A stretch of DNA of 64,000 nt. Origin: Burkholderia gladioli (GTDB taxonomy: Bacteria > Pseudomonadota > Gammaproteobacteria > Burkholderiales > Burkholderiaceae). The notes beneath the pieces were generated by a model, which saw only the letters and a program-made list of their open reading frames with translations, was not told the origin of the DNA and did not search any database. The stretch covers positions 310,001 through 374,000 of the forward strand of contig NZ_CP009323.1 of the NCBI RefSeq assembly GCF_000959725.1, read 5' to 3'. Below are positions 38,979-46,910 of the stretch, piece after piece; the first letter of the stretch is position 1, and every line of letters starts with the position of its first letter. Made by a program: the position numbers and the translations under genes.

Positions 38979-39941
38979 TCACGCGGCCTCGCCCACTTCC
39001 GCCAGTTCCACCCGCTCGCGGCTCTGGGCCCGCCATTGCGCGGGCGTCACGCCGATCTGCCGCTTGAACACGCGCTGGAACGCGGCATCCGACTGGTAGC
39101 CGACACGCTCGCCGATCTCCGCCACCGACAGCTTGCCCTCGGCCAGCATGCGGCCGGCGATGGTCATGCGGATCTCGGTGAGCATGTCGCTGGCGGAGCG
39201 GCCGATCGCCTCGTCGAAGTGACGGGCGAAGGTCGCGCGCGACATGTGGCAGAGCTCGGCCAGTTCGGGCAGGGTCCAGGCCTTCTCGGGCGTATCGAAC
39301 ATCGCCGACAGCGCCGGCTGCAGGCGCGGACGCGCCGCCAGCGCGAGCAGCCCGCGCGGCGGCTCGCCGGCCTCGCTGGCGAATCGCATGGTCAGCGCGA
39401 ACAGCGCGCCCGACAGGTGATTGACGAGCGCCAGGCTGCCCGGGCCGAGTTCGTCGGATTCCTCGCGCATCAGGCCGACCAGCCGCGTCAGCCGGTTGCC
39501 GGCGGCGGCGTCCTGCCCCGGCGCGGCCGAGGTCCTGACCAGCAGCCGGTTCGGCAGGTGGTCGCGCAGCAGTTGCTGCGGCATGGCGGGCAGCAGGAAG
39601 CGCCCGCACAGCACGTCGGCCGGCGCGCCGCGCCCCTTGTTCGACACCATCTCCAGCCCGGCGACGAAGCGCTCCTCCGACTTCGCCGGACGCTTGCCGC
39701 TGCCGTCGTGCAGCACATGGCCCACGCCGGACGGCAGCATCACGATATCGCCCGCCTGCATGGCCAGCGGCTCGCCGAGCCCGTCCTCGAAGCTCGCCTC
39801 TCCGCTGAGCAGCACGTGGTAATGGATTTCGCGCTCGCCGGCGGCGGCGCCGTCGATGCGCCAGGGCGCGCCGAAATGGCAGCGCGCATCCAGTTGCCCG
39901 GCCACGGGCATCAAGGCCAGCAAACGGCTCAGCAGATCCAT
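38979..39941 (-). CDS. AraC-family regulator, RclR-like (cupin_6)
   Basis: 320 residues. N-terminal cupin_6 sensor (about 1-190) and C-terminal double helix-turn-helix (WTLPELAELCHMSRATFARH, then VAEIGERVGYQSDAAFQRVF). It begins MDLLSRLLALMPV with Cys21 in LDARC and Cys112 in DVLCGRF, positions that match the redox cysteines of E. coli RclR (Cys21 and the VCG cysteine). ATG 39941 has GGAATC upstream. It points towards the RclA-DUF302 unit, which is its likely target. A general role in another stress is possible. Confidence 0.75.
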   Translation of the reverse strand: MDLLSRLLALMPVAGQLDARCHFGAPWRIDGAAAGEREIHYHVLLSGEASFEDGLGEPLAMQAGDIVMLPSGVGHVLHDGSGKRPAKSEERFVAGLEMVSNKGRGAPADVLCGRFLLPAMPQQLLRDHLPNRLLVRTSAAPGQDAAAGNRLTRLVGLMREESDELGPGSLALVNHLSGALFALTMRFASEAGEPPRGLLALAARPRLQPALSAMFDTPEKAWTLPELAELCHMSRATFARHFDEAIGRSASDMLTEIRMTIAGRMLAEGKLSVAEIGERVGYQSDAAFQRVFKRQIGVTPAQWRAQSRERVELAEVGEAA

Positions 39942-40059
39942 CGAAGATTCCTGTGGGTAGGCCCGGCGCCTCGCCGATGCGAGACGTTCGAGCATGAATT
40001 TCGCGGATACTACCACCTGGCATCTCATCGCGCAGGCATGCCCGAGCAGCCCTAAACCC

Positions 40060-40109
40060 GACAAAAAGCACAAGGCCCGCGCCCTCGCGAAACGCGAGGG
40101 CGCGGGCCT
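40060..40109 (-). terminator. Terminator of the transglycosylase gene
   Basis: A 17-bp perfect stem (40073-40089 with 40093-40109), AAA loop, followed on minus by TGTGCTTTTTG. One of the strongest hairpins in the window. Confidence 0.9.
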
Positions 40110-40135
40110 CGATCGGCAAGCGCCGAGCAGCCGGA

Positions 40136-40954
40136 TCAGGCCGTGGCGAGCCCCGATTGCTGGGCGGCCTGCATGACCTTCTGCACGTAGGTCGGATCGC
40201 CCGTGCCGGCCGGCGTCGCATTCAGGTTGCTCAGGTCGACGCCATTCGGGCCGGAATTGTAGGCGCGCAGCGCGGCGCCCATGTTGCCGCCGAACTGGTT
40301 GGCGAGGTCCTTCATGTAGTTCGCGCCGGCGCGGATGTTGTCGGCCGGGTTCGAGATGTCGCCGCCACCGTATTGCTGGAATTCGTTGGGGCCGAGCTGC
40401 ATCAGGCCGCCGCCGGGGGTGTTCGCGATCCCCTTCGACTCCTGCCAGATCTGGCCGGCGATGATGCCGGGCGGCACGCCGGTGGACTGCGATGCCGACA
40501 TGATCTCGTCCTTGTACTTGCTGGCGACTTCCTGCGGAGTCATGTCGCCGCCCGAAGCGTCGGGCGTGGCCTGGACCGACGAGGCGCCCGCCGTTGCCGG
40601 CGCGCCCGTGCTGTCGGCCGGCGCGCCGCTGCCGGTGGCCGGCGAGGCATCGGCCGCGGCCGGCGCGCCGCCGGGAGCGGCCGCCAGCGTCTGGGGCCCA
40701 CCGCCGCCACCACCGCCGTCCGACAGCGCGGGCATGCCGCCGCCTCCACCGCCACCGCTCGCGCCGCCAACCGACGGAGACGGTTTCTGGTTGGCCAGGT
40801 TGTTCAACTGCGAGAACATCTGCAGTTCGGCGATCAACTGCTGGATCAGTTGTTCGAGCTGCGCGAGCTGCTGCAAGGCCTGCGTATTGCCCTGGCCCGA
40901 GCTCTGGTAGGGATCGAGCGTGCTCGATCCGGCGGCATCAACGGACATCGACAT
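40136..40954 (-). CDS. Harpin-like lytic transglycosylase, probable type III secretion substrate
   Basis: 272 residues without a Sec signal and without any cysteine. Residues 1-55 are Gln/Leu-rich (QALQQLAQLEQLIQQLIAEL); 60-135 are glycine/alanine/proline-rich with two poly-Gly runs; 150-272 are a family 1 lytic transglycosylase domain with catalytic Glu in GQIWQESKG, then GLMQLGPNEF and ALRAYNSGPNG. This layout matches remembered HopP1-type harpins of plant pathogens, which open peptidoglycan for the secretion pilus. The promoter is a canonical hrpII box, and AGGGAGA precedes the ATG. No secretion apparatus genes lie in the window. Confidence 0.8.
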   Translation of the reverse strand: MSMSVDAAGSSTLDPYQSSGQGNTQALQQLAQLEQLIQQLIAELQMFSQLNNLANQKPSPSVGGASGGGGGGGMPALSDGGGGGGGPQTLAAAPGGAPAAADASPATGSGAPADSTGAPATAGASSVQATPDASGGDMTPQEVASKYKDEIMSASQSTGVPPGIIAGQIWQESKGIANTPGGGLMQLGPNEFQQYGGGDISNPADNIRAGANYMKDLANQFGGNMGAALRAYNSGPNGVDLSNLNATPAGTGDPTYVQKVMQAAQQSGLATA

Positions 40955-40994
40955 GGACGTCTCCCTGTGAGGACGGCGCGACGGTTATCCGAGC

Positions 40995-41056
40995 ACTCTA
41001 GGCGGGTTCCGGCAGGCGGTGGTTGGGTGGCGCGAAGTGGATGCCGGGGATGCGAA
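40995..41056 (-). promoter_or_regulatory. hrpII (PIP) box and -10 of the transglycosylase gene
   Basis: On the minus strand TTCGC-N15-TTCGC occupies 41056-41032 (TTCG repeats exactly 16 bases apart). Thirty-one bases after the second TTCGC comes TAGAGT (41000-40995), matching the remembered consensus TTCGB-N15-TTCGB-N30-32-YANNNT. A start near 40988 gives a 34-base leader with a good ribosome site. This is the signature of HrpB-dependent genes in Ralstonia and plant-pathogenic Burkholderia. Confidence 0.85.
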
Positions 41057-41122
41057 ACACGAGGGTAGACGTCAGACGCGGGCGGCAAAGCGGAATCACC
41101 TCGCGCTGTCACATATTCATGA

Positions 41123-41358
41123 CTATTCCGGGTAAAGCCCGCGCACTCGCGCAAACAAGCGAGTGATGCCAAGCAGTGCGTCGATATTTGGCACGGGGTA
41201 GTCAAGGCGCGTGGCTATCTCTTGCACCGCCGAAACCAGGTTGTCCAGTTCGATAGCTCGATGAGCTTCCACATGGGCACCCTGTGTCGCTCTCGATTGC
41301 GCACGATCCAGAACCCTGACATCGCTTGCCTGAGCAATCCACTGACTTGCAGCGAAAT
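41123..41358 (-). pseudogene. C-terminal remnant of a 2-dehydropantoate 2-reductase-like gene
   Basis: The last 60 or so residues before a stop, including HVEAHRAIELDNLVSAVQEI, then ATRLDYPVPNIDALLGITRLFARVRGLYPE in part, fit the C-terminal helical domain of ketopantoate reductase (PanE/ApbA), where an ELD/EID-x-LV-GAV motif is followed by TPNIDAL. Upstream the frame has no start and runs under the SUKH gene. It is a truncated tail. Confidence 0.55.
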
Positions 41359-42105
41359 TCAGTCGGTGCGGGGCCGGTATTCCGTCCTGGCACCTGCGGC
41401 GGTCAACTCGGCGGCGAGACGTTGCAGGCTGATCCTGGGGCCTGTGCCAACCAGGAGCTCGGGCCGGGCAAGCAAGGCAAGCGCCTCTTGCGGCGACACG
41501 CCAAGGATGCGCCTGACGATCTGAATGACCTTCAGCTTCTGCGCCCCGAAATCGGTGACGACAAGCTCGACCGTCGTCAGGTTCGCCAGGTCGTAGGCCG
41601 CAGGTGCGATTTCCCGGAACTCGGCAGCGTGCTCGCGGCGGGCCTGGAGGACCTCGCTCCATAAGGGATCGGCCACATCCAACTCGTCTTCCACGAACCT
41701 CGACACCTGCGCGTCATCGTCGCCCACGGCTTTCAGGCGAAGCAGGATTTCACCAAAACGCCGCAGGGATCCTGCCACGGGAATCGCGTCCCATCGCCCG
41801 CCCCCGCGCTTCGCGAAATAGGCCGGAAAACCCGCAGCCTCTTCCGCCATGTCGACGAAGAACGGGTCGTTGAAATCGTTCACGGCGAGGACGAACCAGG
41901 CCGGCTGCCAGGCTCCATCGTGCGTCGACACCAGGGATTCGCCGGTGCGCCCATTCGACCTGAAACCCACTTGCAGGGTCTCGATCTCGTCAGGCAGTGC
42001 GTATCGGCAAGGCAAGACCATATCGCCGACGATAATCGCCGCCTGCAGGAAATTCCGGATTTCCGAGGGGATTTTCCTCGGCGTGTCTTCTGTCATGGGC
42101 GCCAT
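41359..42105 (-). CDS. SUKH (SMI1/KNR4)-like protein fused to an L7/L12 C-terminal-like domain
   Basis: 248 residues. The N-terminal two thirds (DDEIETLQVGF-like opening, WFVLAVNDFNDPFFVDM, then GFPAYFAKRGGGRW) have the SMI1/KNR4 look common in immunity proteins against polymorphic toxins. Residues about 178-245 (VELVVTDFGAQKLKVIQIVR, then LGVSPQEALALLARP and LAAELTAAGARTEYR) match the fold pattern of ribosomal protein L7/L12's C-terminal domain. Base composition is less GC-rich than neighbours. No toxin is adjacent, so it looks like an orphan. The start could be ATG 42105 or 42096; neither has a clear ribosome site. Confidence 0.65.
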   Translation of the reverse strand: MAPMTEDTPRKIPSEIRNFLQAAIIVGDMVLPCRYALPDEIETLQVGFRSNGRTGESLVSTHDGAWQPAWFVLAVNDFNDPFFVDMAEEAAGFPAYFAKRGGGRWDAIPVAGSLRRFGEILLRLKAVGDDDAQVSRFVEDELDVADPLWSEVLQARREHAAEFREIAPAAYDLANLTTVELVVTDFGAQKLKVIQIVRRILGVSPQEALALLARPELLVGTGPRISLQRLAAELTAAGARTEYRPRTD

Positions 42106-42450
42106 GGGAATGTCGCTAACGCGTCAGGGCTGACTTGCGCCCGGTTCCTGCCGTATCCGGAACGTGCCATGCGTTCCAGCTCGAATAACGGGATATGGCC
42201 GTGATGGGACGGCGCCGCCTCATCGTGCACCGCCAGGCGCACGTCACCGGCAAGCCTCACGATTCCCGTCATGTCCGATCCTTTTATTCGACATCATCCT
42301 CGCTCTGCCACCGGTGGTGTCGCATTGGCATCTGGTGCGGCAGTTGCGTCCAACGCTGGATGCCGCTTACGGCTAGCCGCCGGCGCGGCTGCGCGAATTA
42401 CATACGCTTCGGGAATCGGCTGATGGCCTGATTGAGGGACCAGAAAATCA
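42106..42450. other. Gene-free islet flank between the SUKH gene and tRNA-Ser
   Basis: No complete gene is seen. Plus-strand bases 42285-42376 read as a coding-like stretch (FDIILALPPVVSHWHLVRQL) before a stop, which I cannot assign. It may be another gene tail. No direct repeat of the tRNA 3' end was found by eye. Confidence 0.4.
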
Positions 42451-42482
42451 AAAGCCCCGTAAGTCTTTGAACTTACGGGGCT
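42451..42482 (-). terminator. Terminator of tRNA-Ser
   Basis: A 13-bp stem AAGCCCCGTAAGT / ACTTACGGGGCTT with a 6-base loop, followed on minus by TTGATTTTC. It lies 13 bases after the tRNA 3' end. Confidence 0.85.
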
Positions 42483-42495
42483 TCGCGATCATTTC

Positions 42496-42586
42496 TGGCG
42501 GAGAGAGGGGGATTCGAACCCCCGATAGGCGATTAACCTATACACGCTTTCCAGGCGTGCGACTTAAACCACTCATCCATCTCTCC
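42496..42586 (-). tRNA. tRNA-Ser, anticodon GGA
   Basis: A 91-base class II tRNA with encoded CCA. Acceptor GGAGAGA pairs with TCTCTCC, the anticodon arm is CACGC-CTGGAAA-GCGTG (anticodon GGA), a long variable arm follows, and the T arm is GGGGG-TTCGAAT-CCCCC. Confidence 0.96.
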
Positions 42587-42663
42587 AGCAAGAGCGAGAG
42601 TATAGCAGACTCCAACGGCGGCTCGCCAGCCCCACCGAAACGCCCATTCATCGCGGCGGGCCT

Positions 42664-43248
42664 TCAGCACGAAGGCCCGCCAGCACGGGCCATCCGCTCG
42701 CGCGTCGCCTCGTCGACGCGCTCGCGAAACCGCTGCAGCGCCGGCACCTTGCGGGTATGCGCCTGTCCATACGCGAGGTTGAACGCATAGTCGAAATCGG
42801 GCGGATTCTCGCCCTGCGTGTGCTGCAGGATCGTCTCGATCTTGTCGAGCGCCTTCACCGCGCGTGCTTCCGGCGTGGCCGCCCGCGCATACTCGTCCCA
42901 CAACGCGACGATCCTCTCGCGCATCGGCGCATCGAGCGCGTCGCCGAGGCGCAGCAGGTCGCGTCGCTCGGCGGCATCCTTGTCGCTGCCCGGGGCCTGC
43001 TCGGGCGCCGGCACGTCGCCGCCCAGCGCTTCGCCCAGGTCATGCACCAGGCAGAGCTCGAGCACCCTGCCGGGGTCGACCTCGCCCAATTGATCCATCA
43101 GCACCATCGCCATCAGCGCGAGCCGCCAGCTGTGCTCGGCCGTGCTCTCGCGTCGCCCGCCCGAGGTATGGCCGCTGCGCAGCACATCCTTCAGGCGCTC
43201 GCAGCCGCGCAGGAAATCCAGTCGTGCGTCGATCAACGCGTCGTCCAT
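42664..43248 (-). CDS. HD-domain phosphohydrolase (YfbR/HD_3-like)
   Basis: 194 residues. Metal ligands appear as TAEHSWRLALMAM and CLVHDLGEALGGDVP, the HD pattern, and ALDKIETILQHTQ near the end. Relatives are 5'-nucleotidases of the YfbR/HDDC2 type acting on deoxynucleoside monophosphates. ATG 43248 is chosen because GAGGTGG stands just before it; a GTG three codons upstream overlaps that site. A TATAGT box near 43290 may be its -10. Confidence 0.82.
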   Translation of the reverse strand: MDDALIDARLDFLRGCERLKDVLRSGHTSGGRRESTAEHSWRLALMAMVLMDQLGEVDPGRVLELCLVHDLGEALGGDVPAPEQAPGSDKDAAERRDLLRLGDALDAPMRERIVALWDEYARAATPEARAVKALDKIETILQHTQGENPPDFDYAFNLAYGQAHTRKVPALQRFRERVDEATRERMARAGGPSC

Positions 43249-43350
43249 GGGAGCCACCTCGAATACTCGATTGATCGGCCACTATACGGCGCCGGGCGGG
43301 CCCGCTCCACGCATGAATTATGCGTCGCCGCCCGCCTCACCATTCGGCAT

Positions 43351-43941
43351 TCAAAGCGTCTCGACCAGGCGCGCCAGCGTCCCGTCGGACAAGGTGAAAC
43401 GCGTCCAGCGGCAGCGGCTCGCACGAATCGGCACCTGAGGCGAATCGTTGGACCCGGTATCGAATTCGATCGAGGGTGCCGGATGATCTTGCCAGCCCGC
43501 ATCGCGCAACGACTGCTCGCGCGCCACGATCTCGGCCGTCGCGAACGGCCAGAGCGACGCGCCCATCAGCGACGACAGCGGCGCCGCGAACTCCGCGGCT
43601 CGCGGCGCGGAGCAGGCCAGCAGCCGGTGCGTGAGGTCGCAGACGAGATGAACGGGACGGGTGTGATGGCTGACGAGGCGCTCGAGCGCGCGATCCGCCG
43701 CCGAGTCGAGGCGCGCCGACAAGCAGGCCTCGATGCGCCGCAGTTCCTCGTGCGACACCGCCTGCGTGCCGGCTTCCCAGCGCGATATCGTCGACTGCGA
43801 TACGCCGAACAGCGCCGCTGCATGTTCCTGCTTGATCCGGCGCAGCGTGCGCCATCGACGCAAGCTCGCGCCCGGCGAACAGGCCAGCGCGGACGGCGGC
43901 AAGGACGTGGTCGTTGCCTGGTTCGACGATATCGGTTTCAT
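43351..43941 (-). CDS. XRE-family transcriptional regulator
   Basis: 196 residues. A helix-turn-helix spans about 26-80 (LRRIKQEHAAALFGVSQSTI, then SRWEAGTQAVSHEEL). The C-terminal part (about 90-196) has no motif I recognise; it may be a ligand-sensing region. It lies between an HD hydrolase and an orphan PAAR gene with no operon partner, so its target is unknown. Confidence 0.75.
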   Translation of the reverse strand: MKPISSNQATTTSLPPSALACSPGASLRRWRTLRRIKQEHAAALFGVSQSTISRWEAGTQAVSHEELRRIEACLSARLDSAADRALERLVSHHTRPVHLVCDLTHRLLACSAPRAAEFAAPLSSLMGASLWPFATAEIVAREQSLRDAGWQDHPAPSIEFDTGSNDSPQVPIRASRCRWTRFTLSDGTLARLVETL

Positions 43942-44097
43942 GGCTTTCCTTCGATGCCCAGCGGGGGCCGGCGAGCGCCGCGCCGTGCCGTGCCGACACG
44001 GCGAAATTCGACTTGAAACTCGACGCGAAGCGCGGCGGCATGGACGACGTCACAGCCCCCCGCGCCGCGCCGGCCGGGCTTCGCGCGCCCCGCCCGC

Positions 44098-44361
44098 CTA
44101 TTCGCTGCCGAAGGTGCTCAGCGTCGATTGCAGGGTGGCGCCGCAACTGGTCTTGTGGCCGTCGAAGGCGACGGCCCGGCCGCCGACGGTAAATTCCGGG
44201 TTGCCCTCGACGATCACGCAACTCTGGTGCCCGGCGATCGGGCAGATGCAGAGGTCGCCGACGCGCGCGACCGGCTTGCCCTCGACGAGCAGGCTCGAAT
44301 CGCCGGTCTCGACCACGCCGCCATGGCTGGTCGGATCGCCGACGCGAATCACGTTCTTCAT
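44098..44361 (-). CDS. PAAR-domain protein (type VI secretion spike tip), orphan
   Basis: 87 residues, essentially one PAAR domain: RVGDPTSHGGVVETG at the start, then GKPVARVGDLCICP and TVGGRAVAFDGHKTSCGATL. PAAR proteins cap the VgrG spike of type VI secretion systems and carry effectors. The metal-binding His and Cys positions are present. No VgrG, effector or structural gene is near. It is 66 bases downstream of a frameshifted gene that may have been its partner. Confidence 0.85.
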   Translation of the reverse strand: MKNVIRVGDPTSHGGVVETGDSSLLVEGKPVARVGDLCICPIAGHQSCVIVEGNPEFTVGGRAVAFDGHKTSCGATLQSTLSTFGSE

Positions 44362-44427
44362 GTCCTTGCTCCCGTAGTTCGGTGGATGCACGTGCGGGCC
44401 ACCGCTCTCCCGGCGCCCGCAGCGGCC

Positions 44428-44851
44428 TCAAGGGTACCGCAACATCAGGCTCGGGTCTGCCTGGCGCGGATCGTGGCTGAACCGGGCCCGGCCCCAGGCG
44501 AGTGGCTCCAGCGCGGCGCTGGCCGGATGCGTGCTCGCCAGTTGCCGTCCCGAGGCGGCGGCCACCGCCTGCACGATCCGCGATTCCGTGATGCTCCCAT
44601 CGAAGAAATGGATCGGCTCGAACAGCACGGCGACGCTGGCCACCCTGGCATCGGCCACGTCGATCACGCAGTTCGCCGCATATCCATGGAGCCCGAGCGG
44701 CTTGCCGACGCGATCACGCAGTGCGCCGCCCGGCGTGATCTCGGGCCGCCCGCGCATCGGGGGCGAGCGCGCCACTCGCGTCGACCTCGATGCGGACCTG
44801 CTCGATCCGGACCGCGCCGCTGCGCCAGTCGATATGGCGTGTCGTCGTCAT
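44428..44851 (-). pseudogene. Frameshifted hypothetical gene upstream of PAAR
   Basis: ATG 44851 opens MTTTRHIDWRSGAVRIEQVR and stays open to a run of five C (44763-44759 on minus), after which the frame soon stops. Dropping one C joins it to a 100-residue frame that continues MRGRPEITPGGALRDRVGKP and ends SLMLRYP. A single intact gene of about 140 codons is implied. Either a sequencing error, a true mutation or a phase-variable tract. The product is unrecognised; next to PAAR, a type VI-related role is possible. Confidence 0.6.
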
Positions 44852-44894
44852 CTCGAGTGCCCGATGCTTGCCCGGTGGTCGCGCCTCGCCTGAT

Positions 44895-46910
44895 TCATGG
44901 ATGCCGAATGTAATCGACCAGCGCCCGGGTATAGGCGTCGGGCCGCTTGTCGAGCAGACTCACGCCGATCGCGGCCGCGAAACCGGCCGGCACGCCGAAC
45001 ACGCCCGAGCTGATCGGCTCGATGCCGAACCAGGTGGGGCCGGCGAAGCCGGTCAGCTGCGTGAAGAAGGGATAGGTCGAGAGGATGTAGTAGATGCACA
45101 CGCCCAGGCCCGTGATCATCCCCGCCACCGCGCCGCGCGTGGTGGTGCGCTTCCAGAACACCGCCAGCACCAGCACCGGGAAGAAGCTCGAGGCCGCCAG
45201 CGAGAAGGCCGCGCCGACCAGGAACAGGATCTTGCCGGTATTGAGCGAGGCCACGTAGGAGGCGAACAGCGCCACGCCGAGCAGCAGCACCTTCGAGATC
45301 GTCACGCGCCGCTGCGCCGAGGCGTCGGGCGCCACCATGTGGTAGTAGACGTCGTGCGACAGCGCATTGGCGATCGTCAGCAGCAGGCCGTCGGCGGTGG
45401 ACAGCGCCGCGGCCAGCGCCCCGGCCGCCACCAGCCCCGACATCACGTAGGGCAGCCCGGCGATCTCGGGCGCGGCCAGCACCACGATGTCGGGCTGCAT
45501 CTGGATGTCGGACCAGTGCACGATGCCGTCGCGCAGCACGTCGACCACCCCGATCAGGTCGGGTTCGAAGTGCTGCCATTGCGTGACCCAGGACGGCAGC
45601 TCGGCGAAGGGCTGGCCCACCAGGTGGGCGAGGATCTCGAACTTGATCAGCACCGCCAGCACCGGCACGCTCAGGTAGAACAGCGCGATGAAGAACAGCG
45701 TCCAGCCCACCGAGCGGCGCGCCGAGGCCACCGAGGTGGTGGTGTTGTAGCGCGTCAGGATGTGCGGCAGGCTCGCCGTGCCGAGCGACAGGCACAGCAG
45801 CAGCGCGAGGAAGTTGCGCCGGCGCGGGCGCTCGTCGTCGTTGCTCGCCGAGGGGAACGGCAGGTGCATCGGCAGCGGCTCGGCGGCGCGCGCCAGCAGC
45901 TCGTCGCGCGCCTGCTCCCAGACCACCCGCGCGGCCGCCGCGTCGCGCGGGAACTCGGCCAGCTCGCGTTCGCGCTGGCTGATCTCGCGCAGCGGGCCGT
46001 TGCGCCGGCGCAGCGCCGCGAGCTCGTCCGCCAGTTGCACGCGCGCCTCGCCGTAGGACGCCGGCAGCCGGTCGAGCCGAGCCTGGAACACGGCGGCGCG
46101 CGCGCGGAAGGCCTCGCGCACGGCGTGTTCGTCGGCCGAATCGCGCACCTGGGCCTCGAGCGCCTCGACGCGCGTCATCAGGTGCCCGTAGTTCAGTTGC
46201 GGCACCGGCCCGAGCCCGTCCTTGATCGCGATCAGCGAGACCGGGACCAGGAAGGCGACGATCAGGATCACGTACTGCGCCACCTGGGTCCAGGTCACCG
46301 CGCGCATCCCGCCCAGGAAGGAGCAGACCAGGATCCCGGCCAGCCCGCAGAAGATGCCGATCGCGAAGTCGACGCCGATGAAGCGCGTCGCGATCAGGCC
46401 GATGCCCTGGATCTGGGCGACCAGGTAGACGAAGGAACAGAGGATCGCCGCGCCGGCCGCGAGCGCGCGCACCAGGGTGCTCGAATAGCGCGTGCCGAGG
46501 AAGTCGGGGATGGTGTAGCGCGCCAGCTTGCGCACGTAGGGCGCCAGCAGGAAGGCCACCAGGCAGAAGCCGCCGGTCCAGCCCATCAGGTAGGCCAGCG
46601 CGTCGTAGCCGGTGGCGTAGAGCGAGCCGGCCAGGCCGATGAAGGAGGCGGCCGACAGCCAGTCGGCCGCGGTCGCCATGCCGTTGAAGGCCGAGGGCAC
46701 GCGCCGCCCGGCCACGTAGTACTCGACCAGGTCGGAGGTGCGCGACAGCAGCCCGATCACGGCATAGACGGCGATCGGCACGAACAGGAACACGTAGCCG
46801 ATCCAGACGCCGGGCCCGGTGGCGCGCTCGATGCGCCAGAGCAAGGCCACGAAGGCGAGGAAGCCCAGCGTGTAGCACGCATAGGCGCGGATCAGCCGGC
46901 TGGTCAGCAT
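44895..46910 (-). CDS. Sodium:solute symporter large subunit (VC_2705-type)
   Basis: 671 residues with about 13 membrane spans and SSS signatures (SAASFIGLAGSLYATGYDAL, AALSTADGLLLTIANALSHD). A charged insert of about 120 residues (about 237-360) with heptad-like runs projects into the cytosol; such an insert is typical of this subfamily. The start overlaps the end of the small-subunit gene by 7 bases. Acetate or a related carboxylate is the likely substrate given acs next door. Confidence 0.88.
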   Translation of the reverse strand: MLTSRLIRAYACYTLGFLAFVALLWRIERATGPGVWIGYVFLFVPIAVYAVIGLLSRTSDLVEYYVAGRRVPSAFNGMATAADWLSAASFIGLAGSLYATGYDALAYLMGWTGGFCLVAFLLAPYVRKLARYTIPDFLGTRYSSTLVRALAAGAAILCSFVYLVAQIQGIGLIATRFIGVDFAIGIFCGLAGILVCSFLGGMRAVTWTQVAQYVILIVAFLVPVSLIAIKDGLGPVPQLNYGHLMTRVEALEAQVRDSADEHAVREAFRARAAVFQARLDRLPASYGEARVQLADELAALRRRNGPLREISQRERELAEFPRDAAAARVVWEQARDELLARAAEPLPMHLPFPSASNDDERPRRRNFLALLLCLSLGTASLPHILTRYNTTTSVASARRSVGWTLFFIALFYLSVPVLAVLIKFEILAHLVGQPFAELPSWVTQWQHFEPDLIGVVDVLRDGIVHWSDIQMQPDIVVLAAPEIAGLPYVMSGLVAAGALAAALSTADGLLLTIANALSHDVYYHMVAPDASAQRRVTISKVLLLGVALFASYVASLNTGKILFLVGAAFSLAASSFFPVLVLAVFWKRTTTRGAVAGMITGLGVCIYYILSTYPFFTQLTGFAGPTWFGIEPISSGVFGVPAGFAAAIGVSLLDKRPDAYTRALVDYIRHP

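Noticed and set aside
38979..39941. AraC-type regulator considered as the HrpB activator for the hrpII box nearby
   Set aside because: Its cupin_6 N-terminus and cysteine positions fit RclR; HrpB proteins have a different N-terminal region, and the gene is convergent with the RclA-like unit.
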